Source of the DNA: Sycobia sp. Sy_11
Taxonomy: Eukaryota > Arthropoda > Insecta > Hymenoptera > Epichrysomallidae
DNA: 64,000 nucleotides
Reading direction: 5' to 3'
NCBI GenBank assembly: GCA_018907035.1
Contig: JACCIC010000002.1
Location: 5,305,501 to 5,369,500 of the forward strand
A model generated the notes under the pieces. It saw nothing but the letters and a program-made list of their open reading frames with translations. It was not told where the DNA came from and made no database searches. Both the position numbers and the translations under genes were made by a program. Each line of letters begins with the position of its first letter. Within the stretch, counting starts at the first letter, position 1. Positions 13,212 to 26,584 of this stretch are shown piece by piece.

Positions 13212-15273
13212 ATGGAATTAGAAAAACGAATGATTCTACATGAATTACATACAAATAGTATTTTAAAACTTATTGCAAATACAAAAGCTAAAAGATTTCC
13301 CAAAGATTCTGAATTGTCTGAAAAAGCAAGAAAAGAAGGAAATAAACTTTATGTGACTAATAATCATACTGCTCAAAGTCATGAAGAAATTTTGAGACTT
13401 TATTCGAAAAGTATAGCATTAGCACCAAATGAATCAGAATGCCTTGCAATAGCTTATGGAAATAGATCTGCTCTTTTATTACATTTGGAGAAGTATGAGG
13501 AAAGTATTAAAGATATAGACAGAGCATTGAAAGTTACTCAGTCAGCTACGTTAAAGAAAAAATTGCATGATCGTAAATTAGAATGCCTCCAGGCAATAGA
13601 TTTTTCTGAAAAACCAAAAAAAGATAATGGGGATGATTTTCAATCATTAATCAATTTTAATCCCAAGGTAATAATTTACATTCAAATTAAAAATAAATAA
13701 TAATTAGCTGATAATTTTTAAATTTTATTTTATTTTTATTTTTTTCAAGGTAAAACCAAATAATCAACAAAACAATAAAGAATTTGTTCAAAACTTTTCA
13801 GAACTGGATTTATATAAGTCTTGCCCTACTTTAATAAAGGAAAACGAAGAAAAAATATCTACAATCTTATCAAATAAAGAAAAAGAAGATTCATTTAATT
13901 CAGTAAGAATAAGATATAATAATAAGTTTGGCAGACATTTGGTGGCTACTCGAGAAATTAAACCTGGAGAAATAATATTTGTAGAAAAACCATATGTGAC
14001 TTGTTTGGATATAAAAAAACCTTATATTAATTGCTGTCATTGTTTATGCATGATATGGTCCGGCGTTCCTTGTAATCATTGTGGCTGGTTTATGTTCTGT
14101 TCTGAGAAATGTAAAATAGAAGCTTGGAAGCAGTATCATGAAATTGAGTGCTATTGCATTCCTTATATTGCTCATTACATAAACGTGATTAATAATGAGA
14201 CAGGAGCAAAGGTTTGTTTTGATGGATTAAGTATACGAGCTTTACTTAAAGGATTAAAAGAAATTGGTAGCTTTGAAAAACTAAAATTAGAGGTACAAAA
14301 TATTGAACAGTGCACAGGTAAATAATTTCTATTAAATATGTGCTTTGTGATTTTTTCACGCTAATAATTCAACATTTATTACTTTTCATATTTAACAATT
14401 AAAAACTTTTAATAAATAACTTGCAATGATAGTTGTTTCACATGCAAGAATAATTAAATATAAGTATACTGAAATTTTTTGTAGATAAACAAACAAGAGG
14501 TTTTTCAAAAAATGGAAAATTTGAAAGTAAGAAATTTCGAAGTTTGTTTAGTTTATCAAGTGATATTTCATCAGATGAAATGAAAAGTCATGCCACATTT
14601 GCAGCTGTTGTTGTTATTTGCTTAGCAAAATATACATCATTGTTTGGACATATTTTTGAATATTCTAAACTAGAAAAGTTAATAAAAAATCAAGATTTTC
14701 TTTTCGCAGGTGCATTAATTTTAAAACTAAGTAAAATAAGTAATATTAACAGCCATGCTGTAAGTATTTGTTATTCTTTAACAATACACAAATATTTTTC
14801 AATAAACATTTTTCAATAATATATATTTTCTTAATAGATTATGAACGTTAATGATAATTGTAAATTTAATAAAGATCCTGCATTATGTAGAAGAAGTTGG
14901 TGTTGTTGTAAAGGAGTTTGCATTGCACCGCTTGCAAGTTTAACAAATCATAGTTGTAATCCTAATGCTAGGAGATGTTTTACGGTTGATTCCAGATTTA
15001 TTTTGTATGCCTTACAGCCAATTAAAAAGAATTCTCAGGTATACATATTCAACTTTTTAATGTCATATTAGATAATATAAATGCTAGTGGATTGAAACAG
15101 TAATCGAAGAACTCATCTCAATAATATTATTATCAATAATAAATTAACTTAGAGTAAATTTTTCATTTCTACTGCATTCGTTGTTATTTTGATTTCAAGA
15201 AAAGACCTAATATATTATATATTATTAACGTGACTTTTATGAAATTAAAAATTAAAATATATGAATATATGAA

Positions 15274-15333
<60 letters not shown>

Positions 15334-15855
15334 ATTTTTATTTTCAGATATGTGATAGTTATTATTGTACTTTTTTTGAAGCATCTAAACCAGACAGACA
15401 ACTAACTTTAAAAAACAATTTTTATTTTCTATGTGATTGCATTGCTTGTAAAGATGACTGGGAAGGCTGGCCCATTACTGATAACAATTTCGAGGTAAAA
15501 TTACTCTTGAGTTAATATCAAATTACTCATACTAAACATTTATATCGAATAATTCCTTTAAAATTTATGCTTAAACAATAAAAAATAATTCTAGGACTTA
15601 TTACCTGTGATAAAACTCACTGAAAGAGAATTTGAAGAATGGAACAAATATCAAAATTTAATAGAAAGTATTGAAAGAGAGTCAGTTTACTGTGACTACA
15701 AATTAGTAAATACTATATCTGAAGCCATAAATAAAATATTTAAACATTGCAGACAACCATCTGCTGTCTTTTCTAAATTTATATTTACATTAATACAAGC
15801 ATTTGAGCGAGTCTATGGTTACAAATCACAAATATTTGAAGAGTGTCTTTTGTAA
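13212..15855 (+). CDS. SMYD4-type protein-lysine methyltransferase (TPR + MYND zinc finger + SET), 6 exons
   Basis: Predicted SET-domain lysine methyltransferase of the SMYD family, which uses S-adenosylmethionine. Exons: 13212-13667, 13750-14317, 14485-14759, 14838-15038, 15348-15494, 15595-15855. They sum to 1908 nt (635 aa) with consistent phases and GT-AG introns. An N-terminal TPR-like helical region (about residues 35-135) is typical of SMYD4 rather than SMYD1-3. The first SET segment contains GRHLVATREIKPGE (about 213-230). It is interrupted by a complete MYND finger (about 246-286) with CxxC, PCNHC, FCSEKC, then His and Cys. The SET core NHSCNPN is at 470-476. The split Tyr-containing motif spans exons 4/5, and the post-SET cysteines are in FLCDCIACKDDW. 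The start is the first Met, preceded by an AT-rich leader. It is transcribed away from the hnRNP U-like gene. The exact SMYD4 subgroup is uncertain. Confidence 0.93.
15284..15330. repeat. (TA)n microsatellite in SMYD intron 4
   Basis: TA run ending 17 bp before the first base of exon 5 (15348), so it abuts the polypyrimidine/acceptor region. Confidence 0.9.
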
Positions 15856-16085
15856 CCATTTATAAAAGTACTTTCTAAAAGTATTTAATATCTTTATAGT
15901 TATGTTTGACGAATATATATTTTTTATTTATATAGTATCTATTAGATATAAAATTTTCTTTTTGAAATACCAAAAATTTTAAATTAAAGTAATGCAAACA
16001 TTACTTATAAAATGTATTATTTCGTTTTATTTTATTTTTGTATAACAAATTCATTTATTTATTAAGATAAAGAATGTGTAATAGA

Positions 16086-16101
16086 AATAAAGTTCAATAA
16101 A
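16086..16101 (+). other. poly(A) signals of the SMYD gene
   Basis: Two AATAAA hexamers (16086-16091 and 16096-16101), about 230 nt after the stop codon, in the expected orientation. Confidence 0.6.
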
Positions 16102-16269
16102 ATTGTTTATTATATTTATATAATGATACTATTGGATTTTATTGGAACGCTAAAGTAAAGGTAAGCTGTGCTTTATTTTTATTTTTCGCTTGTTAATATG
16201 ATTTACAATGCTTTATGGCTATATGCAGGATATCAAGGTAAAGATTTTTCTAGGATTATAATGTTTTAA

Positions 16270-16950
16270 CAAATGAATAGCTTATAAATATAACGTTCAT
16301 AACATCCTGACTCTCCATAAACCTTCCTTAAAAAATTACGTGCTCTGTTTTTGGATCCACGATTTAACGACTTTTTCGATTTCGTCATTTGAAGGGAAGT
16401 GATGGCCAGCCAAACTATATTTTAGCTTTGGAAAAGAAAGAGGTCTGGAGAGTAAGGTAGGTGGTCGAAAACCTTTTCGGCGGTGTGGAGTCATTTTTAT
16501 TTGTGTTTATCGGAAAGCAGACATGGGTCCCATTTTGCACAAACTTTACCGTAACCAAGCTTTCTAACAATATTGTATAGACTGAAATTCGGTAAATTTG
16601 ATATTCAAGAGGCATAATTTCCAAAATATCACTAATAATAGTCGATCGTTTGTCCTCCTGAATAATTTTTTCAACCGCTGCAATCGCATCATCTCATCAT
16701 CTGTATACTCATACGGTCTTTACCATAAATAGTCACCAATTCACTGTAAATCTGATTGCAATTTAATCCTTTTGCAGTTAAAAAAACGGATAACCGCACG
16801 TAATTCACACGTAATCAGACCCGCTTTGGACTGTTTTTTCGCTCTTATCCGTAGAACCTAAACTGCAACTACGGTCAGCTCAAGTCCGCTAGGTGGCATC
16901 TGATAAAAACAACAAACTAGGAAAACTTACTTTTTGAATACTCCTCGTAC
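16270..16950 (-). pseudogene. mariner-family transposon relic, internally deleted
   Basis: Read on the minus strand, the sequence gives broken pieces of a mariner transposase in the right order. They are an N-terminal segment (NCNQIYSELVTIYGKDRMS), a helix with IIQEDKRSTII, then VCAKWDP, LPYSPDL, and SLAGHHFPSNDEIEKVVKSW. Stops and frameshifts lie between them, and the catalytic core between VCAKWDP and LPYSPDL is missing. A mariner-like terminal repeat is visible at about 16925-16949 (TTTTTGAATACTCCTCGTA). The other end was not located. Confidence 0.75.
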
Positions 16951-18289
16951 TTTGAAATACAGGATACAAAACTCTCTGTCGGATTTTCATTTATAATGAC
17001 TGTTGATCGTTTTATTTATTTTCTTTATTAATATTTTGTATTCCTCGTGTATACAGTCGTGTGTTTCAGGCCTTAAATTTGGTTACAAACAAAAAATATA
17101 GTTATTTAACTCGTTAGCTAAATGGAACAAATCCAACAGCTGACTTTCATGGAACGAAAATTCTCTGAAGATTCTCGATCACTGATAAAAAGCGCTTAGA
17201 TGATCGTGGAATACTAATGCAAAGCCGTTTTAGATCGCTTATTTAATTTTATTGTATTTGGTGGACATCAAAAAGTCTTGCGGCTTTCCGTGAAAAACTT
17301 GAACCGCGCCAGTAGGATTAGCACGCTAAAAGTTCTTGGGTTATTGGAAATAATTGGATAATATCTTTTAATATCTATGTGCTTGAAACACTTGACATTG
17401 TATGAAGAGCTAAAATATAAAAATGTTCAATTTTTATCTTTCACCTATGCTATGAAATCTTATTGCAGTTAAGGTAGCATTATGCATGCGCGTCTTTTAA
17501 TTCAATACGGCTTGTATAAAAGCTGGTTTTTCGAATATTCTATATTTCTCTCTTGTATTAAATAAAAAAGAATGTAATCGCGTTTCAATGTTTGTTGCAT
17601 TTCATTTATAATCTCCATTTTGTTCACTGCGACATCTGATTGTGTTAATTCATTTATAGAATAGCTACAAAAGTTTTAGCAGACTTTATTTAGGACATTA
17701 AATTTGTGTTAATAAATTATTTTCGTTATATTACTTTGAAGTGTTTGCGGAGATGAAGAAATGACATCTGTTTACAGAAAAGAATGAACGATTTATTTTT
17801 TCTCCAAAATTATTATTTAACTTTGATTTTTCCAGTTTGAGACAACATTTTGAAATCACTATCGCACATTCCTAAGTTCTTATAAATCCAAGCTTAATTC
17901 GATATAGTTTTATGGATTATTTATTATCGTAAGTCTACCACCCTCGATAACGATTTTAATCTGAAAATGATATATTTATGAAAAATTAATTTTTAATACA
18001 TTTAATTTCTCGATGATTAGCTAACCTAATCTATAAAAATTTATTTTGAAAACCACTAGTGGATTTAAAAAGATTAACGAAGCTTTGGGTCAGAAGTGGT
18101 GGATTGGTGGGTTCAAATTTTTTCCAGATCGTTTTATCCAACTTTATAAGCAGTTGAAAAATATAAGGAAAAATGTTTCATTGGGGACAGAATCAACTGT
18201 ATCATTATAATTATTGTATAAGCAATAATTTTTAGAGTATTATAATGAATGAATTGTATTTAACTTATAGAATATGATATATACAGTCT
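16950..18289. other. intergenic, no gene recognised
   Basis: AT-rich sequence between the mariner relic and the 3' end of the minus-strand LRP-like gene. No coding frame with recognisable similarity was found. Confidence 0.55.
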
Positions 18290-18295
18290 TTTATT
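18290..18295 (-). other. candidate poly(A) signal of the LRP-like gene
   Basis: AATAAA on the minus strand about 325 nt beyond the stop at 18620. It is one of few such hexamers in this interval but is unproven. Confidence 0.35.
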
Positions 18296-18619
18296 TACAC
18301 ATGTATTATTAATATCCGCTGCATACTTATTAAAAATTATGCTATTGCTTTTCTTCGAGCTACTTTCGGATTATGAAAAGTGACTTCTTAATCGAGTTCT
18401 TAATTCTAATTCTCGCCATCTCATTAAGTATCCTGATTAAAAAATAATGAGTTTCTTATCTGCTTACAGAATTTTCGTATAATATGCGTCTTATACCGTT
18501 AAAATTCGTCGAAAACTTAAATATTCTACCGATCAGAAAAGCTTATGTGACTCCTAGACAGTGCATGGAATACACGTACGTGTTTTTATACCAGAACGAA
18601 GTCTACCGATTCTCCAGAT

Positions 18620-21600
18620 CTATCTGTCTGCGAAAGTTGCAACTCCTGGCTTCGAGCCAATGCACTTTGACTCGTTTTCTAAAAACTCTTGACCCGCGGC
18701 ACAGGCGCAGATTCTCTTCAATTTCCCTTTATTGTCTTCCGGTACCGCGAAGCAGAACTCGTCGCAACCGCCATTTTTCAGAGCGCAGGGATGGCCCTCT
18801 GCCTCAGACGCGAACACGTTCCTGGGCGAGACCTTCATACCAATGTCCTCCAAGTAAAAGTTTTTCACCTCGATCAGTAGATTGCCCGCTGGCTTGCCGG
18901 TGCGCTTATGAAAGCGCCACACGCTACCCATGCATTTAGCGTAGATCCATTCGTTGTATACGTATAGCAGCTCCACGTTATCGAAAGGCAATTTTAACAG
19001 CTTCTGTCCATTGCGTCCCTCCAAATCGGCGTAGAAGATTTGATTGTTGTGATTTAGCCAGTACAATTTGTCGTCGACGTGGTCGACGGCTAAGAAAGTG
19101 GCATTGCCGATGTCGGCAAGTGGTAGATCACCCGAGCCGTTGGAGTTCATTCTGATCACCGAGCCGTTACGGAAACTCGCGAAGAGTAGGCCCAAATAGG
19201 GATGGATCACCAATGATACGGGAGGGGGGATCTCAGCTAGGCGGATGTCCGTTTGAAGGACCTCGTCGTAGGTCCAATCCAAGCCGTCGTACTTGATGGC
19301 GAGAAGCTCGCCCACTTGGGCACCGTCGGCAAGCTTACGTAATAGATGTTTCTCGATATCCAGTCGTATGCCAGTACCCTGGCGATTTTTACGCCGTGCT
19401 TGTAATGCCTGAGCGTGCGTGCGTCCTCGAGAAAACGGTTGCGAAAGTCGAGATTGTGAAGACCCAGAAGCCGCAGCATTTGGTCTAACTTTTCGCTGGA
19501 TGTCATGGAATCGACGGGGGAGAAGTCGTAATCGAGCAGACTACGACCGGATCTGCTGACTTGGAAAAATCGGAAGGGCGGCCGGTGAAAGACGGTTTCG
19601 TTCGAGCCGAAGCTTAAATGAGCCAATAAGTTTCGCGGCATCAGGAACGAGTGCTTGTTCATCGACGATGTGTTCCAGAGATTTGTAAAATTCATTTTCG
19701 TGGGTATCAGCGTGTCGTCGTATACTTCAGTGATCTAATAAAAATAAAGTGAATATTAAAATATTACTTAAAAATCATAAGATTATGAAAAATATGTGAC
19801 AACAAGATATGGAATACCATCAGATAATGATATTAAGGTGACGTCGACTGTTCTTTTATACCGATTGAGTAAAAAGTGATATGTTTGAAGGAATATATTA
19901 TGTAAATATTAAATTATTGTAAATTTTAGTTATTCCTGGCCTTGATTAATGTCTGTTTTATCATAAGTACCAATCGACATATACATATAACTATCGATAT
20001 GAAATTAATCACAAGTCGAAAATGATGGAGCCATCATTCGACCACTAGATGATACGCGCAATGATTACTATATTAATTTATACTAATCACTACGCTAAGC
20101 TTCAATGAAAAGAACGTTTCTCGAAAATAATTATTAATACAATATCAATAGATATCGAAAAATTATATTAATTAGATCTTTAATTATTCATATCGTTTGA
20201 ACATTCATCTTTATAGTAAATTTCAATTGAAGTTATAAATCATTCGATCTGTATCAGTTTGCCAACGATTCGAGTATACTATACTAATGTAAAAGCAAAA
20301 GGATGCTCGTATAGTTCGAGCAATTGTGGCATTTGAAGGATTTGAATTTAATGTGCGATCCTTATTTTCAACTTTGTAGTCGAATATATTAAAACGTTTG
20401 GACTTTATATAAACGGAGATCATGCAAGTTGAAAATTCAAAAACCACAATGTACCTTTTTACGTTCACAGCTTTTGCCGTCTGCTGCTAGATGATAATTG
20501 GTATTGCAGGCACAGCCGAAACTTGATTTTTTCAAAAGACAATGGTCGTGGCAGCCACCATTGTTGATGCCACATGGACTCGGCAACTTCTGTTGGAGAA
20601 ATGCATCTACTGCCTTGACTGCGTGTGGACTCAAGAGAGAGACATTTTCAGCTCCGTCTACGAGCGATTCAATCGTTCCCGGCTCGCAAATTCCGGCCTC
20701 GGTGAGGTGGCACTTTCGCAGCGAACATTTCTTTTTGATACAGAGGAAGAGTACTTGAGCACCTATAAGATTTGGCAAAAGATTGTGAAAAATAAAAAGC
20801 ACATACCGGCGTGAGTGCATTATTTTAATAAATAAAATATTTGATTAACGCTACTGGTCTTATATCGAGTAAATTACAATGGTATTTAATTCAGTTATAC
20901 TTACTAACTTTTGAATCTGACCAATATAAGTTATTCTTATGAACACTTATACTGATCGGATATTCGGCTTTTACAACAGTTATTCTCTCTTGACCCTCGT
21001 AATTTATGCTTTCAATGATTGATTTATTAAAGTTGGAAAAGTATACTCTTTTTTTTAATGAATCTATCGAAAAACCAGTTTTTTCGCGTGGGACGAAGTA
21101 GCCCAAATTGTCTGAGTCGGGAAGAATCAGGTGTTGTTCAGTGCCATCCATATTCGAGCGATATATCTGCAAGTCCAAAACTGTTTATTAGTATTTATGA
21201 AATGGTAAATAGAATTTTTTATTTGCATATTGATTAAATTATTTAAATTCTGATTAAGCAATAAGCGTTTTAAAAATAGATAAATAAGAGAAGAAAACAT
21301 TTATTTTATTTTACAGTTATATGTTTTATACAAAGAATCAATATTGCATTGAAATTCTCAGTTATTTAAGTGAATACTTATTTGAAAAGTGTACAATATT
21401 TAAGGAATGGCTAGCGTTCGATTTAAAGAATCGAAGAAGTCTTTGAAAGTTTCGATTTGAAGTTAATAGTAGAATAACAAAAGGTTTCAAATTACTGAAG
21501 TTTTAACTAAATACAGATTTTTATACAACAGAACATATAATCAAACGATGATCAGAATATATTACTTATGTGTAGTTCAATATTTTGCAAACCCTAAATA

Positions 21601-22424
21601 AGTTTCAACTCACTATTTCTTGGTAATTATAACGTAGTTTGAAACTTTGTGTCAAATGATTTATACCCCGTTCAATAAATCCCAGGATTGTCACGTAGTT
21701 AGGGTCAGTAATGGTAAACTATGGAAAACTATTATAATTATTTAAAGTGTATGTTATTTAGAGAACAAAAAAACTTATTGTACGAGAATTCCGTAAGATG
21801 TCGACCAAAATGTTAATCATTGAATTGGAGGAAACTGAACATAAGAGAAAATTTTTTGGTTTTGAACATCCTTCCAAAAGTCTTCAAAAACCGTGTTTTT
21901 TTTTTAATGCGATATAACGAGCTCAATAACTAATAATTTAATTTCATTCCTTTAAAATTATTTTGGTCAAACAAGAACAAACGTATTTAACATTTTTGGA
22001 AGATGAATATGCGGATACTGAATTTTACCCACTTTGATAAGTAGTAATTGAGTATAATTATTTATAGCATATTTGAAAAAATTGTGTTATGATGATTTTT
22101 TCCAAGTATCTTTTTGAGTGATTTCCACTTATTCTACAGCAACATCGAGAATCTTTTTTTTTTTGAGGAGTTTGTAGCGTTCATCACTCTCCGGCATAAC
22201 CGATGAATATTTGATTTATCATTAGAAACTCAATCGTTCATGATGCTTTATCGGGCACTGGGCAAAGAATACCGGATGCTTCAAGTACTGGTAGAAGCAT
22301 TTATGAATTCCTACTGAATATCAGATGAAGATTGGATATGAACTGGTTAACACAGGTTAACACAAGTGATTAAAGGACACTTAAATTTTAACAAGTACGT
22401 AACCAGGCTCTAATGTTGAAACAC

Positions 22425-22486
<62 letters not shown>

Positions 22487-25400
22487 ATTGCTAGGAAAAT
22501 GAAACATGTCGCTATGTTATCTTTGAGTATTAAGTCTATGGTCAGTTTCAAATACGATTATTTGCGCATATAAAGACATTACGATCATGTTAGCCATTGA
22601 AAAATAGAATGTTACTGGGCAAAGATATCTTCACGCCCTTCAAGGAATAACGAGTATTATGTCCATGAAAGAATACAACAGATACCCCATTGCGGTTCGC
22701 TTCTCGTATTCTCTGTCAGTTACTCGATCAATATTTTTAAACTACAAGCGCTGTTTGTCATTAAAGCAACAAATAAATTCTTGTCTATTTATTATTTTCT
22801 GTATCTCAACACCCGGATTCCCGATCCGGATTCTGGCTTTCATCGAAGTTTTCAATAGTTATAATCTTGTACGATTACGGCCTTATTACAAAAAATATAA
22901 TCATCAGGTGTCGATGAAAAATTCTAACTACCTCACTATACTATACGTTTTTCTACTCAAATTTTACTTATATTTGGTGTATAACAAAAACTATAAGATT
23001 GAAATACAATGTTTGATTGAGTCATATGTTACTACACTATTTAGTGAAATTGTATTATAATTGTTTCAATAAAATTTGAATAAATCTTGATTAATCATTT
23101 TGAATTTAAACAATTTTTAACAAACTTAATTGATTCTTCATATAATTATAAATTTCCATATAGTTACAGTAATATTTCTGATAATCTTACGGACTTTTCA
23201 TCTCTTTCTACAACGTTTTCTTGAATTTTTCATGTATTATGTAATTCATAATAAGAAATATTTACCTGCATCAAGCCGACTTTTATATTGGCAGCTAAAA
23301 TGAACATTAAACCTTCTGGAGGATCCAGTGCGACTTCCATAGGTATAAGCTCCTTGCGTTCAAATACCGTGGCTTTGTTCCGTCCGTTCAAATCGAAGAC
23401 AAAGACTGATCTTTCGAAGGTATCAGCGATGTACAATTTGTTTCCAACGTAGTCGACAGCCAGTGATCTATTGTTTTATTTCATTTAAAATATTATTTTC
23501 ATGAAATGGGATCCATAGTAAATTTAGACAGACTGATAAAAGTGAAAGAATAACTTTCGACAATGGAACATTTTCAGTACAAATGGGCCTGTTTTCAAAA
23601 ATGCAACTCGTATATAAATCAAATGATTTTTAGTTGGCTTTTGCAGGAGTAATATGCATCTTTTATGAGTCTCTGATTACAAAAATAGTAAAAAATTTTT
23701 TAATTTATTTAACTTTGTATAATAGAGTTTTTCCAATCTAAATTCGGGGTGTTAATTTTTGGCTAGTTTCCTTAGTCTTTATCACAAAGAAAAAAGATTC
23801 GTAAAACCAAAGAAAATTTCTTCAATTAAAATAAATATTTTGTTTAATCTGTTTCTATGAAACTTTTTCTTAAAGTAAGTAAAAAAAATTTTGGCGGAAT
23901 TCAATAAATATTTTCTTCAAAACACTAAATATTGAATTGAAACAATTCGTTTTTAAATATATGACAATTTTATTGACTACAGAAAATAGTTTGTTTTTTT
24001 AAAAAATATTTTTTTATTTAAACCAATATTTTTACTTCAAAAATGTATTCTTTAAATTAAAAAAACAATTTTTATCAGAATAAATAATATTTTATGTTAT
24101 TTATTATACCAGTCTTACAGAATATAGACAGGGTCATTATTTTTTAATATTAATATTTTGAAGACTCCGTGTATTTATAAACTTGATAATTAGATAATTT
24201 ATTTACATGCCTATCAGTTATTAACTGCGCAATAATTAACGTTTACAATCACAATAACGTAAAGGCAATTTAATAACTCAACAATCTTTTTTCGCATTCA
24301 TAGATAAACATAAAGTGTGGAAGTTTCTTCAATAGTAAAGATAGCTATTTCCAGGCACTTGAAGGATAGAAAATATAGGGTGGCCATCTAGCGAAAAAAT
24401 AACGTGTGAAAATTAAAGTTTTTGGTGAAAAAAAGTTAAAAGAGGATTTCTTCCCGAAGCAACCTCTCTTTCTAAAATTTCTCGCGCTTGGAAGCATTTA
24501 ATTGAAAACTTTAAAGCAACAATTTTTTACATTTAAACAGTGTTTTAGTTTTAAGAAATTACTGTTAATTTTTTCTTTATTATATTTAAAATACTATTTA
24601 AGTATTTAATTACTAATACAATAATATTTAATTAATTTAAATAAATATTTTCTTTGAAATTTTGCTTTTTAAATACTGATCTTAAGTACTTTGTTTCTTT
24701 ATGTCAGACAAATAATAGTTTTTTTTAAAAATTAAATAACCTAGTTATTTATTTCTATGAAATAATCGACTTAACCTTGATTTTTTGATTTAAACCAAAT
24801 GATTCTCTAAGTAAATTTCTTAGGAATTTTTAATATAATATTGTTAACAAACTTAAGTATATATTTGTTTAACTTTAGAAACATTTACTAAAGCCAAATG
24901 AATATTTTTTTAATTCAGTGAAATGGTTTTAATTTAACATATTTTCTTAAATTTAAGAATTTTTTTCTCAGGGTTACATTTGATCGTATTTCAAATTATT
25001 TGGCTTTTATCATAATCGTAATATGTCTACTGCATAGTGTTGTACTCTTCAAAAGCATGGAGGAATATTACAATTGAGGCAAAGAATTATTTCAAGAATT
25101 AGTTTTATTTCAAGTACAGAATAGCATTTTGATTAGGAAACTTACATTTCCATAATATGATATGGCAAAAAATCTATTTGTGATATTCTTCTTTATTTAT
25201 AGTGCATTGAATCGAAATGGAGATGAGTCAGTACGGTTGACATAGAACTTATGATACCGCTTCATTGTTTTCTAGATTATTTTCCTTATAGATAATTGTT
25301 ATCATGTTATGTATATTATCCACGCAGCCCGTTTTTTTATTACAAACGAATGCACATCGGTTTTATTCATTATTTTCTTTCATTAATAATAACTTTTTCT

Positions 25401-26533
25401 GTTTTGTGCAAAATTCAAATTCACGGCCTTTTTTCCATAATGAATTGAATTTGTTGATGGCTTTTTGGCTTTGTTTTATTTTTCGTATTTCATTTAAGTT
25501 GATTGAGAATTTTTTAACGACTTTTATCATCTTAAAAGTGCAAATATCGCTCACGAGCTAGTATTTGAAAAAATGATCATTTTATTATAATTGGTTTGCA
25601 CACCATTATAAGATTTTCAAGCATAATAAAGCAATCAAATAAGAAAAACACGTATAAAATAGAATCAGTTTGCAGTACAATGCATAGATTCTCATCATTA
25701 GAAATATTAAGCATTTAACTCATCTTTTCGACTTGGATAAAAAGTTATATGATATTTAATATTACCATGGACGAAGTTGTAAGTAAATACTATTATCGAG
25801 CTCAATATCCTCTCTAGAGAATAGATACTTTAAATGAAATAATAGTTCTTTCCTTTTATTCTAACGCATTTGAAATCGTGAGAGATTAGAGAAACTACTA
25901 AATATACCTCCACATAATTTTCGTTTACATATTGTTTATTACTTTCTTATTCCTTATCTTTGTGAACAAAAATCTTTTAGAATATTTTTTATTAATGTTA
26001 GAATTAATTAAATTTCATTGAAGAAGAAACTAATGGTCTTGCTGTTTAGACGTTTCTTTGTTAGATGTGCAGATGAAAAAAAAATGTTAAAACAGCATTT
26101 TACTTTCTTAATTTAAAAACTGATTTTCAACGTGCTGAAAAGTGATAACAAGGAAATTTCACACAGCCCTTCATAAATTGTATCTATCAACTAAAATAAA
26201 TCACAATTTAATAATTGACAGCAAATCATATGTAATTCGCTGGAGGGCTACGAGTCAAATGTAGAAGCGAGGGAATCGTATAAGCTGTATGTCAAAGTTC
26301 TTTATCTTACGCTATAGAAACACACAGACGTTAATTAAATAGTCCTTTTTTTAAAAAAGGTTCATAGTCTACAATTTGTAATATCGAATTACTTAAAAGT
26401 AGTTAAGTTTACTTCTATTTAAAACCACCTGACCAACCGATCTATAAACTAGGAATTAATTAGACGGGCATTAGATCTACTTAGATACGACCTCTTTCAT
26501 ATCTTTTTCTGTCGGAACAGAAAGCACAATGCC

Positions 26534-26584
<51 letters not shown>

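Noticed and set aside
19297..19345. 24-nt GT...AG stretch as an intron explaining the frameshift in the LRP-like gene
   Set aside because: Far below the minimal intron size, and its length is a multiple of three, so it would not restore the frame.
22659..23060. 133-codon plus-strand frame as a gene
   Set aside because: AT-rich, low-complexity composition within an intron of the LRP-like gene, and no recognised motif.
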